Below are positions 42,371-54,271 of a stretch of DNA of 64,000 nt, piece by piece. Within the stretch, counting starts at the first letter, position 1. The number at the start of each line of letters is the position of its first letter. The DNA is from Posidonia oceanica (taxonomy: Eukaryota > Streptophyta > Magnoliopsida > Alismatales > Posidoniaceae), in the NCBI GenBank assembly GCA_037176725.1, contig JAZBRS010000075.1, forward strand, positions 70,930,001 through 70,994,000. Reading direction: 5' to 3'. The notes beneath the pieces were generated by a model. That model saw only the letters and a program-made list of their open reading frames with translations, did not search any database and was not told where the DNA came from. Made by a program: the position numbers and the translations under genes.

Positions 42371-44914
42371 TCAAGATGCTACAGCCCCGACCTCTGCTAG
42401 CCAAGACCTCCCTAGGATGAGTGGCTCCAGGACTTCCTCCTTCATAATGATCACCAAAGTGATATTGGTCAAAGGACCGATTGTGATTTCCATGGGTATG
42501 GTCCCTAGTGCCAACTTCTCTTTCTGATCAAACCTAGTGCACATAAAGGGAGTCCTATCCAGCTCGCCCTCATTTAGCCCCAAGCTCCAGAGTGTGGAGA
42601 GAGAACTGAGGCTTCGGCTTGCTCCAGTGTCAACCAATACTCCTTGCAGCACATTATCATTGATGCCCACTGTGATGATGAGTGGCAGCTCTTGCTTATG
42701 TGGGGGTGGAAGCTCTGAATCTTTGAAGATTATATTTTCCTGTTCAAATTGCTGATTGGCTTTTTGAACTTGGCTTTCTTCCTCTATGTCTTCTTGTGGC
42801 TCCTCCACTACTGCGGTGAGGTTGAACTGGCTAAGGAGCTCCTTCACTGTCAGTCCCTCGTCTGCCTCACTGTCCCAGTCGTCATCTGAGATTATTCCCC
42901 AGTGCTCAGCTTGACTATCCCAATCCTCTTCCAGTATGACATGGTTGTCCCAGTCCTTTGGTGGATTAGGGAGCTGCTCGTCTTGGAATGCCATGACTTG
43001 GTGCTTGGGGAGAGGGTCGCTGTAGACCTGTTGAGACGTCCCTGTCTGTTTTCTTTGTTTGGCTCTTTTGACCAGGACATCCCATTCAAACACGTCTGCC
43101 TCCACCATGTCATAGACTATATCCCTGAAAGTCCAGCAGTCATTGATGTTGTGGCCATGCATTCTATGGAACGGGCAGTATTTGTTCCGGTCACAATTCG
43201 GCAATTCAGGCCTAGCTAGCGGGAATTCGAGTGCTTTTGCTTCCTCTAGTTCTATGAACATGTCGGCCAGCGTGACTGGTAGAGGAGGGTAATGGTCTCT
43301 TCTTCCCTTTTTGCGTGGCAATGGAGGGGGAGCATTATGATAACCGCTCCCATTCCTAGTGTTGTTGGGGGGATTTCTGTTGTTGGCTTGGCCATTCTGA
43401 TTACCCCTAGTCCATTGCGGCCGGGGAGCATTCCACATAGGGCGGATCTGTTGCTAAGGGGGAGGGTTATTCCATGCCTGCTGCTGCTGAGGAGGGCGGC
43501 TCCATGTTTGCTGTTGCTGAGGAGGAGGGTGGCTCCAAGTTGGCTGCTACTGAGGAGGAGGGTGGCTCCAAGCTGGTTGTTGTTGAGGAGGAGAGTGGCT
43601 CCATGGTGGCTACTGTGAAGCTAGTATAGCCCTTTGTTCGAATGGCCTGGGGGCGGGGCTCATCTTGTTGATGACTCCGGTCACTCCCTCTATCACCTGT
43701 GCTTTTCGGCTCTTCTTTGGCTCCTCCATGAATTCATGCAACTTTTCTTTAATGGAGGCTGCCACTTCATACAAAGCCGTTACATTGGGGAAATAGGCAT
43801 TTACTAGCCCCTTCTTCATTAGTCCAGTTGTGTTTGCAATGAGGGTCTGGACCACTTGTCTCTCTGGAATGGTCAGCCCTGATCTGGCCGCCATTTCTCG
43901 CCATCTGTTGGCGAATGTTACCCAGCTTTCGCCTTGCTTCATGACCTCCTTGCTTAGGTCGTGGAAGGTTGGCTTTGGGTCTATCTTGTGCTGGTATTTT
44001 GTAAGGAAGCTCTCTCTGATTTTATCAAAGCTGCTGAGGTCTTCCTTGGAGAGAGTGAGAAACCAATCCATTGGCTCTCCTTCGAGTGAGTAGAAGAACA
44101 GGTGTATCACAAGCCCCAAATCCTGGAAATAGGGGGCTGACTCCATTTGGAACCGCACTAGGTGACTGAGTGGGTTGGTGGTTCCATTGAACTTGGGAGT
44201 CTTCGGGTACTTGAAACCTGGAGGTAATCTGAATGGGGGAAACCGGCTCATGTCAAAGTTTGCCGGAGTCTGAGTATGTACTCCTAATGTACTGAGCATT
44301 TTTCTCATCTCATCCAAATTTGTTATCCTGGCTGATGGGGTCGGGACATGTGAATTGAAGGACGGATGGTTCTGCTACTGATGGAGGTAGCTGTTGCAGA
44401 ATTGTTGAGGTGCGACATGGTCGTATCGTGGGGGAGATGCCTGGTGGTAATGATGATCTGGCCGAGGCTGATTGCCTGCCAGAGGTGGTTGGGGATGTCT
44501 TGGATAGACTCCTTCCTTGTATTCGCCATGTGGCATGTAGTTGTGTTCCTGAATCAAGGGGTTGGCCCTTGAGTTATAAGCTCCGTTGAGCGCTGTGCCC
44601 TGACCTGGGTGGTTTGTGTCCGGCGGTGGGTTGCCATTTAGTCCCTGGTATATATCTTCAGGGGTATGGTTCGCAACTGGCCTTCGTTGTCCTTCATCGA
44701 GATGGGGTGGCTGCTGGAGGTTGTTTAGACATGGCCTCGTTTGGACTGATATCTCTTCGTTTAAGAACTGGTACATGGCTCTGTACTGGATTGAGTCCGG
44801 ATCTAAGACTTCTCCGGTGATTGGGTGGTAGATTGTAGGCTCCTCTCCCGAGGTACTTGCTGAGTCTGACCTCTCTCTTTCTGGCTGATCAGCTTTATGG
44901 ATTTAATTCATCAT
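42371..44914 (-). pseudogene. gag: M1 gag with an additional protease-like domain
   Basis: Starts at two ATGs (44914, 44911), with TAA as codon 4 (CAA likely). After an Asn/Pro-rich N-terminal part comes the capsid domain (KYPKTPKFNGTTNPLSHLV, FFYSLEGEPMDWF, FANRWREMAARSG), a Gln/Pro/Trp repeat of about 45 bp units (43460-43620), and a nucleocapsid-type knuckle CPFHRMHGHNINDC. Near 42720-42380 lies a retropepsin-like domain: GVLVDTGASRSLSS (DTG near 42630) and LILGRSWLAEV. It ends at 42371. TAG stops near 44374, 43612, 43547 and 43455 fall in Gln-rich stretches, fitting CAG to TAG. No frameshift seen through 2.5 kb. Confidence 0.82.
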
Positions 44915-44950
44915 TGTTGCAGCTTTTGAGATGGAATTGGCTTCAAGGCG

Positions 44951-45006
44951 TAATACGCCTCAGTGTAAGGCGTATAACGTTGGACGCAAAATATCAGGCG
45001 TTCAAC
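44951..45006. repeat. 28-bp dyad units, leader cluster a (2 units)
   Basis: 44951-44978 (first bases TAA in place of GTT) and 44979-45006 (GTT...AAC). The cluster lies 37-92 bp upstream of the gag ATG. Confidence 0.82.
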
Positions 45007-45377
45007 GTCCCCAGTTGTATTTCCTCCAACTCTTTTCCTGTCTTCTCTTTTCTTCTCAGCCTTTCACTCTCTTCTTTTTTTGGGTTTTTTGATTTTTTTT
45101 TTGATGAATTTTCTTTTCTTTTTTTTTTGTTCTTTTTTTTGCTTTTTCTCTTTTTTTACTTTTCTTCTTTTTCTCTTTTTTTTTTTTGTTTTTTAAAGGA
45201 TTGCAAGTGCGAAGAAAAGGAAATTACAAGAACTTTAATACAGATTCCTAAAAAAGGAGTAAAAATAAACAGAGTTGCCCCTAACTGATACTGTCAATGT
45301 TTTGGGTTTTTCAATGTCTTCTCCTACCAAACAAATCACACAAAGGAGCTAAAATATAACGGCTACACAGAGAATGC

Positions 45378-45433
45378 GTTAGACGCGAAGTCTGCTGCGT
45401 ATAACGTTATACGCAGGAATCTCAGCGGCTAAC
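45378..45433. repeat. 28-bp dyad units, leader cluster b (2 units)
   Basis: 45378-45405 and 45406-45433, both GTT...AAC with CGC/GCG at the standard positions. The junction forms GCGTATAACGTTATACGC, an 18-bp perfect palindrome. Confidence 0.9.
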
Positions 45434-45724
45434 GTCCTGTTTAAGAGAACTGCACAGCAATACTTTCAATCAGCGATTTAAGGTTTTAATTTTTGTTTTC
45501 GCTTTGAGATTAGTGTTTTAAACCTACTGTAGCTCTCTGGGATCCTTAAGGCTTAGGTATGGCTTTCTTTTGGAATTTCTAAGGCTCCTCACAAGATGGG
45601 TGAATATGATTGGTACTACCCCCTACCTCAACTCCTGAGGATGCTAGGGGGAGCCTGAATACACTTAGGTCCCTACCCCGTAGAGGTAGAGCCCAGCGTA
45701 CTCGGGATTGATCGGGTCACTCAC

Positions 45725-45729
45725 GTATG
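45725..45729. repeat. Target-site duplication, left (GTATG)
   Basis: GTATG stands directly left of the solo LTR and is repeated directly at 51434-51438. Confidence 0.9.
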
Positions 45730-48700
45730 TGTAGTAATCCCAATCGGAATCAGGCTTACTATTAGCGGCGATTGATCCGAGGAAGAGGCTCAACTCGAAA
45801 ACACTTAAAATCGAGGAGAAAAAGGAAAGATAAGACAAATCAGAGTCGCCACCATGTCTATTAACGGGAGACATGGAAAACCGGGGGAAATGCGTGAATT
45901 AACACGCAAAACCAAGCAAGAAATGCAAAGCAAAGCAATGCAAAGGAAACAAATGCAAATACATGCGAATGAGATGACTCTAGCCTAGGATAAGGGCAAT
46001 ATGGTCATTACGGGCCAAAAGACTGGGCAAGGACTCCTGTTACGTGCGGGGAAGGTGTTAGGCACCCCCGACACGCCCGAGAATCGGTCTTTCTAGGCTT
46101 ACGCTCGCATACGTAGGGAAATGCGGATCTGAATGCCTATGTGCCTAAATGAATGCTCAAGGTGTGCTCTAAGTGGAGAGATGCAAAGCAAGGAAGTAAA
46201 CGTGCTGTCTAAGTGCTCAGCTACGCTGTCTGTGTTCCGAACTGGGCGAAACCCAGCTCGTGAGAACTCCAGGCAGTAAGCATCACAGCCCTATATGCAA
46301 ATGCAAGCGAAAAAGCAAAACAACGGCAAAACCATGCAATGCGATCGGCACGCAAGAGAAAACGGCGTAAAACACGCAAAACGAGGCAAGAAACAAGAAC
46401 GACATGCAAACGAAGCAAAAAGACAAGATCGGCACGCAAAACGAGCAAGAAAGCAAGGCGGCACGCAAATCGGGCAAGAAAGCAAGGCGGCACGCAAATC
46501 GGTGCAAAAGACAATAGCGGGCTCGCAGAACAGCGCAAAAGAGAAAGTGGGCACGCAAAACGGTGCCAAAACGAAGTGGGCACGCAAAACGGTGCCGAAA
46601 GCGAAGCGGGCACGCGAAACGGTGCCAAAGACAAAGCGGGCACGCAAAACGGTGCCAAAAGCAACGAGATAAAACCTCGGAAAAGCCATGCGAATGCAAA
46701 TGCAAGGAAAAAGATCAGAAGAGCCTAAAGGAGAGGTAAAACAGCGTGTGTGTGAGAACAGACGCTGTTCGGGGCCACACAGAGTAGGTGTGAAGACCTA
46801 CAAAGGGGAGAGTGAGCAAACGGAGGGATTACCACTCTTTTGTGACCGTTTCCCACTAAACCGTTCCACGATGTGTCTCGCACGCTGCCCAAAGCTCGCG
46901 ATGCGATCGGATCGTGGAAAAGGGGGAAGAAAGTCGCATTAAGTGATGAATCCAAGGAAAACACAACACAAAACACCCAAGAGTACGCGAAACGGGGATC
47001 TGAGTTGATAGACAAGAAGAGGAGGCCCTATTCTACATGCCCAAAGAGACAGAAAGCGAAAACAAGGCAAAGAGTGCAAATGGCATGCAAATGAATGCAA
47101 TGCAGGGGTTCAGGAGGACATACCTGGAAATCCTAAGGTCTGATCTGAAATCTGCTTGGTCCATGCTGAAGAGCGCTTCGCCGCGGTCGTCTGGGCAGCT
47201 TATTTGGGAAGATCCAACGGCTGGATTGGAAGATATCGCAGCTTCAAGGCAGGAGGGCCAGAACAGGGGAGAAGAACAGATCTAAGTGTTCAGGAGACCC
47301 TAGGGGTGTGCAAAATGGTCCTCCCAGGTGAATGGGAGCTAAGGGGGCTTTAGTGTGTTCAAAAGATGCTAAGTGCAAAGCTACATGGATGCGAATGCAT
47401 GCAAAAGCAAGAAAAGACAAGGAAAAGAAATTTGGAAAAAACAGGAGTTCAAAAGCATTTTTGAAAAAGAAAAGGAGGCTAAAAGCAAATTTTCAAAAAG
47501 GATGGGGCCCACAGGGGAGAGTCTTGAAAACAGGAGAGGGCAGAGGGTTATTTTGCAAAAGACTGGGTTCAGAAAGCCATTTTGAAAAGAGGGTATGCAT
47601 TGGAAGAAGTTTTGAAAACAAAAGGAGGTCAGAATGCAATTTGGGAAAACTAGGGTCTAGAGTGCAAATTTTCCAGAAAATGAGGTTTCGGGGAGTCTGG
47701 GCATGCAAGTGGAGGGTCTACATGCAATTTTGTAAGAATAGGAGCTAAGATGCAACTTTAGGGGCAAAACAGTCTTTTTACATGCTTTTAAAAGGATGCA
47801 AGGACCTACGTGTCATTTTTAAAACGTGCAAGGGCCGAGTATGCAATTTTAGATGCAAAATGTGCTCTGAAATCAAGGTCTATGGACTGATGTGCAATTT
47901 TTGAAAAAAAACAGGGTTAAAATGCAATGCAATAAGCTAAAGCGCATGCAAGGAGATTACTGTGCATTTAAAATGGACCTATATGCAAAAATGGAAAATC
48001 AGAGGGGCTGATATGCAATGCAGTATGCAAAATGAGGAAATAAACCCTAAGTTACTACAGTGCATTGGACTAAGATGCAAAAACAGAAACCAAGAAGGAC
48101 CCAGAATGCAATACAATAAGGCAAACTTACAGCATTTAAATTAAATAATCTACTGCAGGATTCAGATGCAAAAATTAAAAGTAGAAGGGCTAAAACATAA
48201 TTTTTTACAACTGGACAGCACAGTAAGTGGACTATCATGCAAATACTAAAAACCAGAAACATTTAAAGCAATTTAATAAGGTTCTAAATTCAATATAACA
48301 TAAAACTTAATCTGATCAGGACCTACATGCAATATTAGAAAGTTATTATAACATGAATGCAATGCAAGCAAATTTTTCTAAGCTAGTGAAAAAATAAAAA
48401 GAAAACGTAACAGTGGCTTACAGTGGAGGTGGAGACCGAAGGATCGCCGGCAAAGCTCTGGACCGGTGGAGGAGGGGCGTCGCGGGGCGGCGGAGCGTGG
48501 GAAGAGAGCGGCGGGGTGCGAGGGAGGCGGAGGAGGCCTGCGGCGGAGCGTGGGGCGGCGGAGCGACGCGCGATGGCCGCTGCGGGGGTAGCCGGCGCCG
48601 AAGAAGACGACAACTTTGGCGAGGGATTGCGGGCAGCACAGGCGACGAAAAGCCTCGGGGAAAGGCCGAGGAGCAAGAGGGAGACGAGAGGAATCTAGGG

Positions 48701-51433
48701 GAGGGTTGCTTCAGCCAGCGCACGCCGGAAGAGTCCACCCACCTAGGTGGCTTTCGGCCGGCCGGAGGGAAGTGGGGACGGCGAAGGACGGCGGCTGCTG
48801 GTGCGGGGGAGCTTCGGGGACGTCGCCGGAGGTCCGAGGAGGAGGACGGAGCTTCTAGGGGCGCCTTCCACAGCCTGGAGCAAGATCTGGTTCAGCAGAG
48901 GCTTTGTTGTGAAGGCCGAGGTGGGTGCGGCGTTGTGCGGCGTTCCAGGCCGAGCCAAGGGTACGGGCGGCTAGGTGGTTGTTCGAGGAGCACGTGGGAG
49001 GAAACAGAAGTGGATTCCACTGAGTGTGGAGGAAGTTATGGATGTTGGAAGATTCTGGGCAAAAAAGGGACCCAAGTGTTTGTAGTGGACTGTGAGGAGT
49101 GTGGGAGGTTTTAGGATGCGATTTTGGGTGGCTTGGGAAGGTGGTTGCTTGGTGAGTCTGATGGCAAAGGTCTGGGATTTTAGGAGGCTCGTGGTGGTGG
49201 ATTTGCAATGAGGAAGGTCGTTCTGGAAGGTGTTGGGTGTTGAAGGGTTTGGAGGTCAATTCCGGGGAGGATTCAGGGTCTTTTTCGGTTCTGGAAGAAG
49301 GGTGAGAGAGCTGGGAACTTGGTGTTTGCAGGTGTGTGTCCCGAACCTCCTTTTTGGTTCCAAGATCTCAGGTTTTGATCCTTCAAAGGCTGCTGGTTTC
49401 AACGGTCAAAGGGAGAGGGCATGGGTCTTTGTCCTTGGTTTCAGGCCACAGGGCAAGGTGGTGATGGAGGTCGTGGGTAGTGGGGTGTGCTGGGAAGTCA
49501 AGGTGGCTGTCAGGTGAAGGTTTGAAAAAAAAAACCAATGAGGGAGAGGTGTTGTCATTTGCAGGTTGTGAGAGGAGGAGAAGAATGGAAGAAGAAGAAG
49601 AAGAAGAGAAGGAGGGAAAGAGGAAGGAGAAAACGGGCTGTGGGCTGGGCCTGGAATACAGTAGAAGAAAAGAAATTAAGAAAGAAGGAAAGAAGGAGGG
49701 GTAGAAAAGAAAGGGAAGAAGGAAGAAAAAGAAAGAAAGAGGAGAAAGAAGGAAGAAAATAAAAATAAAAATAAAATAAAAATAGAAAAGGATGGGAAGA
49801 GTTTTTAGAATGGTTGTGTTTAGGTTAGGATTTTAATTAGGTTTTTTAATGATTGTTTTGGGTTAATTAGTGTGTTTTGGGCTTGATTAGGGTTTTAGAT
49901 TTTTCTTTTGTCTTTAATTCATTTTCCATTTGATTAAGTGTTTGTTAAGTCTTTTCAAATTGTTTTTTAAATTGTATTTTTCTTGTTAAGCACTTAGGAT
50001 GTTAATTAGGATTTTTAAGATTTATTTTTATATTAATTAGAATGGGTTTTGGGCTTTTTAGTTCTAGCCTTTTAGGTTTTTCTTTCTTAAGTCTTTTGAA
50101 TTAGGTTTTGATTTTTTATTTGTTAATTTTTCTTGATGTTTTTTAATTGGGTTTCTCTTGTTTGATTAAGTTTTGTTAAATCTTTTTAATGTGTTTCTTA
50201 TTTTCTTTTTTAATTAAGTCCTTAGGTTGTTTTTTTTCTTAGGTTTGTTAGGTTAGGCTTTTTCTTTCATTAATTGTTTATCTTAGGGTTCTTAATTGTT
50301 TTACTTCTTTTTAGGGTTTGTTTTTTAGTTCTTTTGATAGGGTTTTTACTTTTGGTGCGCTTTGATTTTGTTTTAGTTTTTTCCTTGATTTTTCAGTATT
50401 TTCTTTTGGTTTGTTTTGCATTTTTTAGCTTACATGCTTGATTTCTTTTTTAGCTTGATTTAGGTAAGTTTAAGTTTTTTAATTGCTTGTTTAATGTTTT
50501 TTAATTATTTTTCTTAGAGCTCTGATTTGTTTCCCTTATGTTTTAGAGTTTTACAGATTTTTAGGGGGTTTTATGGATTTTAGTAGAGGGAAGAAAAGGA
50601 AAAGAGAAGGAGGAAGAAAATGGGAAAAGGGAGAAATAAAAAGGAAAGAGATGAGTTGGAGGAAAACGATTTTTTAAAATTCAAGGAAAATGTTAAAAAT
50701 AAAGTAAAAATAGGAATAAGGTAGAAAAAGGGTAGGAGCACGAAGGGGGCCCACAGCCAAGCAAGAAAAAGAGCAAGAGGGTGATGAAAAGAGAGATGAT
50801 AATCAGGAGAGAGAGAGGAGAGAGAAAATGATAATCTAGGAGAGAGAAAAGGATAATTTGGGTGAATGGGGGTCTTAAAGGTCTTGGAATGGGATGAAAA
50901 TTGGTGAGTGGGTAGGCTAGGGCTTGGAGTGCTGGGTCTGAAGTTTTGGTTTAATTCCAAGGAGGTTTTGGAAGGGTTTTAAGGTGTAGAAAAGGGGTAG
51001 TTTTGCCTAGGTTTTCTAGGGTTTTTGGGAATGGTCTTGGTTTGAGAATTTCTAGGTGTTTAGGTGGGTTTGTTAAGTAGGTGTTGATGGGTTTTCCTAT
51101 GGATTTTGGTCAGGTTTTGGGTTCGGGAAAGGGGTGTGATCCTAGGTTGAGTTTGGGCTTGTTTTGAAGGGTAAAGAGGAGAGTTAGGGTTTGGTTTGGA
51201 CCTAGGTTTGGATGGTTTTAGGGCAAGGTTTTGGATGGTTTCAGGGTAAGGTTTTGAGAGGGTTTTGGGGTGGTTTTCTGGGTTAGAAAATGAGTGTGGT
51301 TCTAGGTTTGGTTTTGAGGTTTGAGGTGGGGTTTTGATTTGAAAGGAAGGGTGAGGGGGAAAAGTGTAATTTTGGTTTTTCCTAGCCGCCCGAGATCTTG
51401 CCAATTCAGCCTTGTCGAAATGGGGTGTCAACA
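45730..51433 (-). repeat. Solo LTR of the N family inserted in M1's leader
   Basis: A complete 5704-bp LTR on the minus strand, from TGTTGACACCCC (51433) to ...GGATTACTACA (45730), flanked by GTATG on both sides. No internal region is attached, so it is the product of unequal recombination between the two LTRs of a former element, or of a related event. It defines the true LTR ends of the family. It differs from the N LTRs in repeat copy number (46400-46680) and by substitutions. Gly/Arg-rich ORFs around 48413-49114 lie in its GC-rich part and show no domain. Confidence 0.93.
46400..46680. repeat. CG-rich 30-bp minisatellite in solo LTR
   Basis: Inverted form of the unit at 12284-12890, with about five clean copies (46540-46680) and degenerate ones to the left. 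Far fewer copies than in the N LTRs. Confidence 0.82.
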
Positions 51434-51438
51434 GTATG
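51434..51438. repeat. Target-site duplication, right (GTATG)
   Basis: Right copy of the 5-bp duplication flanking the solo LTR. Confidence 0.9.
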
Positions 51439-52176
51439 CATACACAGAAGAAATAAACAAACCACTGAAAGGGGGAGGGAGGAATACAAGTCAAGGCTTG
51501 AGGTTCTAATTATCTTTCACAAAAAGCCAAGGAAGAAGGAGGGCCCCTAGTAAAAGACAATCACAATACAAGTACCTTTTCTAAGCCCCTTGCAACAGAG
51601 GTGCTTGGGACCTAGATGGTTACTTATATAACCCAAGAAATGACACAAGCAATTTAGTTCCCAATGAGGGCCATGCAAGTCATATAAAAAGATGTGATTT
51701 TTTTTTTGTTAATTTTTTTGCAAAGCACCCAAAGAAACTGAAGTTCCGGTCCCTACGGCAGAGCCAATCACCTCACACCTCAATTCTTCGGGCCAGTTAT
51801 AACAAGGAAAACTAAAAGAAATTTTAAAATAGAAGGGTTTCTGTTTAGTAGTCGTTAGACGTAGACATTGCAGCGTCCAATGTTAGACGTGCTAGATCAC
51901 GAGTATAACATACTGACAGTATTTTTCAGAAAAAACTGTAATTTTTACAGATCACCCCCATGCCCGAGAATCCAGAGAGAAGGGGGAGGTGATTTCAGTT
52001 ATTGACACGAAGAAAACAAACGAAAAAAAATCACGACGCCTCAAAACACTACGAGGAATTTCGCCGTTTCTTTAGAACATACGAGAAAATAAGAAACTAA
52101 AACTAAACTAAGAATGTCAACAATGAAGGAGGAAGAAGAAAGGAAGGGTTTACTTACCTTGCACGGGGGCACTTTT
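51439..52176 (-). other. M1 leader next to the primer site
   Basis: Non-coding, between primer site and solo LTR. Together with 44915-45724 it makes a leader of about 1.55 kb. It contains one dyad cluster. Confidence 0.6.
51854..51909. repeat. 28-bp dyad units, leader cluster c (2 units)
   Basis: 51854-51881 (ends AAT) and 51882-51909 (ends AAC). More decayed than the others: CGC reads CGT in both, but the 28-bp spacing is exact. Confidence 0.8.
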
Positions 52177-52197
52177 GCCGTCCCACCGTGATCGCCA
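52177..52197 (-). promoter_or_regulatory. Primer binding site of M1
   Basis: On the minus strand TGGCGATCACGGTGGGA begins three bases after the LTR end at 52201. The TGG start matches the CCA end of a tRNA. I do not recognise the tRNA; it differs from the one used by N. Confidence 0.7.
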
Positions 52198-53012
52198 GAC
52201 TGTGGATATGGGATTTTTGGAAGTGCGAGAGGAAGAAGATGATGAGGGGGGAGGTTTGGGGAAGAAGAGGCTTCTTTTGGCTCCCTCTTACTCGCTCTAT
52301 CTTCTCTTTCTCGGGGTCCGCTTTTTGTATCCGACTCCGTCACTCCACGTGTGATGGAATCGGTGTGATCGCCACTCTCGGTTCGCTTTCGCCGGCTCTC
52401 GAGATGCCTTTGGGGAGATGTAGTGTGGTTGCAGGTTCAGCTACCTTGGGACAACGCCAGCGTTGCCCAAGGGTGCCTGTGCTTGGTAAGCTCTTTCTTC
52501 CTTCTTCCTCCTTGTGTGACAAACGTTAGCAAAGCAAAACAAACAAAACAATATAAAGATGGATCAATATGTGTACTAATCTATCCATAGTTAGTAGAAA
52601 AGAAAACAAAGAAAGCGTAGTGAGATACGTACCCAAGGGGTTTGATCCCCCCGGTTGCAACTAAAAGAGATGTATGCCTAGTTAAAAATATATGAACTTG
52701 AAATAAAAATGCTTGATTATACTATGGAGTTAAACATGTAATATCAGAAATAAAAAAAGAAATGAATGAAATAGAATCTCCTCAGTCTATGCACAAGGTG
52801 CAAACTGTGTTGGCATGAAGCCAACAACGACAAAAGGATCCTTAAGCTTTTTCTAAGACTCTCCTTCTTTCAAAAACTCTCTTTTCTCTTTCAATTCTTA
52901 CGGACCTCACTTCTCTAAGATTTTCAATCTCAAGAGCATGTGAGTTCCAAAAGTTTCTTCACTCCTGTTCTCTCTCAAAATTCCGGCCATGAACCCTGTG
53001 GGGGTACCCTTG

Positions 53013-53020
53013 CTTTTATA
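53013..53020 (-). promoter_or_regulatory. TATA box of M1 5' LTR
   Basis: TATAAAAG on the minus strand, same place as 907-914. This copy would drive M1 transcription. Confidence 0.6.
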
Positions 53021-53084
53021 GAAGCAAGTGAGGAACAAAAAAGGACACAAATGCTAAGTTAGCAGAGTTTCCTGTTTCAGAAGT

Positions 53085-53140
53085 GTTATAAGCTGGAAAA
53101 CCAGCGTATAACGTTATAAGCGAGAGAACTCGTGTATAAC
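53085..53140. repeat. 28-bp dyad units, 5' LTR cluster a (2 units)
   Basis: 53085-53112 and 53113-53140, allelic to 979-1034, with one substitution in the first arm and one in the second unit. Confidence 0.9.
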
Positions 53141-53313
53141 GACCTCCGAGGCATAACTGCCAGGATCACAGAAGATTCTCCAATTAAGGAGTCTTTAAGT
53201 GTGATAAAACTCGGCTTTGATGGCTTTGACCGGTCAACAGGTTCCAAAGAAGGCAAAAACATGATTTCTGGATTAGGCCAAATAAGAAAAGCTTTGGCTG
53301 ACTGGGTTGCCAC

Positions 53314-53397
53314 GTTGGATGTTGGAAAAGCAGCGGCCAACGTTAGCCGCTGGAGATCCAGCGGCCAACGTTGTACGCTGTGAAGCCAGCGGACAAC
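53314..53397. repeat. 28-bp dyad units, 5' LTR cluster b (3 units)
   Basis: 53314-53341, 53342-53369, 53370-53397. The middle unit (GTTAGCCGCTGG, AGAT loop, CCAGCGGCCAAC) has a single mismatch between arms. Confidence 0.9.
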
Positions 53398-53690
53398 ACC
53401 CTTAATCAATTTGACTTCCAAATTTGGTTAGGACGTGAAGAACACTCAGGTTGCCAACATTTGGGGCTTAGAAAGGTATAGCATTTTGGACTTGAGAGGA
53501 ATATTTGGCTCAAGTGAGATTCAGAAATGGGTGGAGGGCTTCTAAGAGCAACCTAATGCAAGAGACTATCCTAACATGAAGGGAGCGCCAAAACGAGGTA
53601 TCTACAGATAGTCGCTTGGTATTCGCCTACGAGCTAAGACTGGGATCTCAAAAAGAGACAGTCCCTCGTCTGGCATATCATCTTTAGACA

Positions 53691-54271
53691 ACAAAGCTGA
53701 GGCCAATACTTGTTATTCAAAACCTAAGTTTCCCTTAATTTCTCCATTGCATTAAGACTTCTTTCCCATTCATAGCATTAGGTTCGCTTAAAATATGCAT
53801 TGTATATAGGTCAATACTAAAGTTTTCTGTAACCAAGCTGATTTCACAGTGTAAAGAATGTTCCTGAGTTTCCAGAAGTCACTTTGGACTAGGGGCAATA
53901 ATACCCCTAGATGAACTAACAAATTTGCCGAGGTAATGCAGGAAAACAGTTCAGGGGCGTTAAACGAGCAAATATCAGCGTCCAACGTTGGACGCGCCAT
54001 CTGAAGCGTATAACGATCAACAGAGGGATATTAGACGCGTGATATCACGCGTCTTACGTTATAAGTGCCAGTTTGGGCGTCTTACGTTTTAACTGTGACT
54101 TAAACTGCAGATTTTGGACAGAGGGCCCTTGATCAAATATCAAAGCCACCAGGGAGTATTCCTAAACTCAGAACAGTCCAAAACACATGAACAATGATGA
54201 AAAATGATATATATATATTTATTCCCTTGAAAAGATAAATGGTCCCTAAAAATAGAAATTACAATGATTGC
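53691..54271 (+). other. H spacer between pol-distal segment and antisense gene C
   Basis: No gene. AT-rich except for the dyad cluster at 53959-54085; a TA-dinucleotide run lies near 54210. M1 has lost the equivalent sequence at the N insertion. Confidence 0.6.
53959..54085. repeat. 28-bp dyad units beyond pol in H (4 units)
   Basis: 53959-53986, 53987-54014, then after 15 bp 54030-54057 and 54058-54085. The third unit has degenerate ends (ATT...TAC) but a perfect 22-bp palindrome inside (54033-54054). This cluster lies downstream of gene C and pol, so it is not next to a known start codon. Confidence 0.88.

Larger units (their letters stand above)
44915..45724 (-). other. M1 leader next to gag
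   Basis: Non-coding leader on the minus strand, with a long pyrimidine-rich stretch on the plus strand (45055-45200, T-runs) and two dyad clusters. The 143-aa Phe-rich plus-strand ORF is a shadow of the T-runs. Its other half lies beyond the solo LTR at 51439-52176. Confidence 0.6.
52201..53606 (-). repeat. 5' LTR of element M1
   Basis: 1406 bp, TG...CA on the minus strand, matching 94-1500. The primer site follows it (52197 downward), so it is the 5' LTR. It contains the TATA box (53013-53020) and dyad clusters at 53085-53140 and 53314-53397. The right flank (53607 onward) is H. Confidence 0.92.

Noticed and set aside
44857..45288. 143-aa Phe-rich ORF resembling a membrane protein
   Set aside because: Created by T-runs in M1's leader, on the strand opposite to M1 coding, with no conserved counterpart.
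48413..49114. 233-aa Gly/Arg-rich ORF as a host gene in the GC-rich LTR part
   Set aside because: Lies wholly within the solo LTR; the equivalent part of the N 3' LTR (31300-32340) does not preserve one reading frame.
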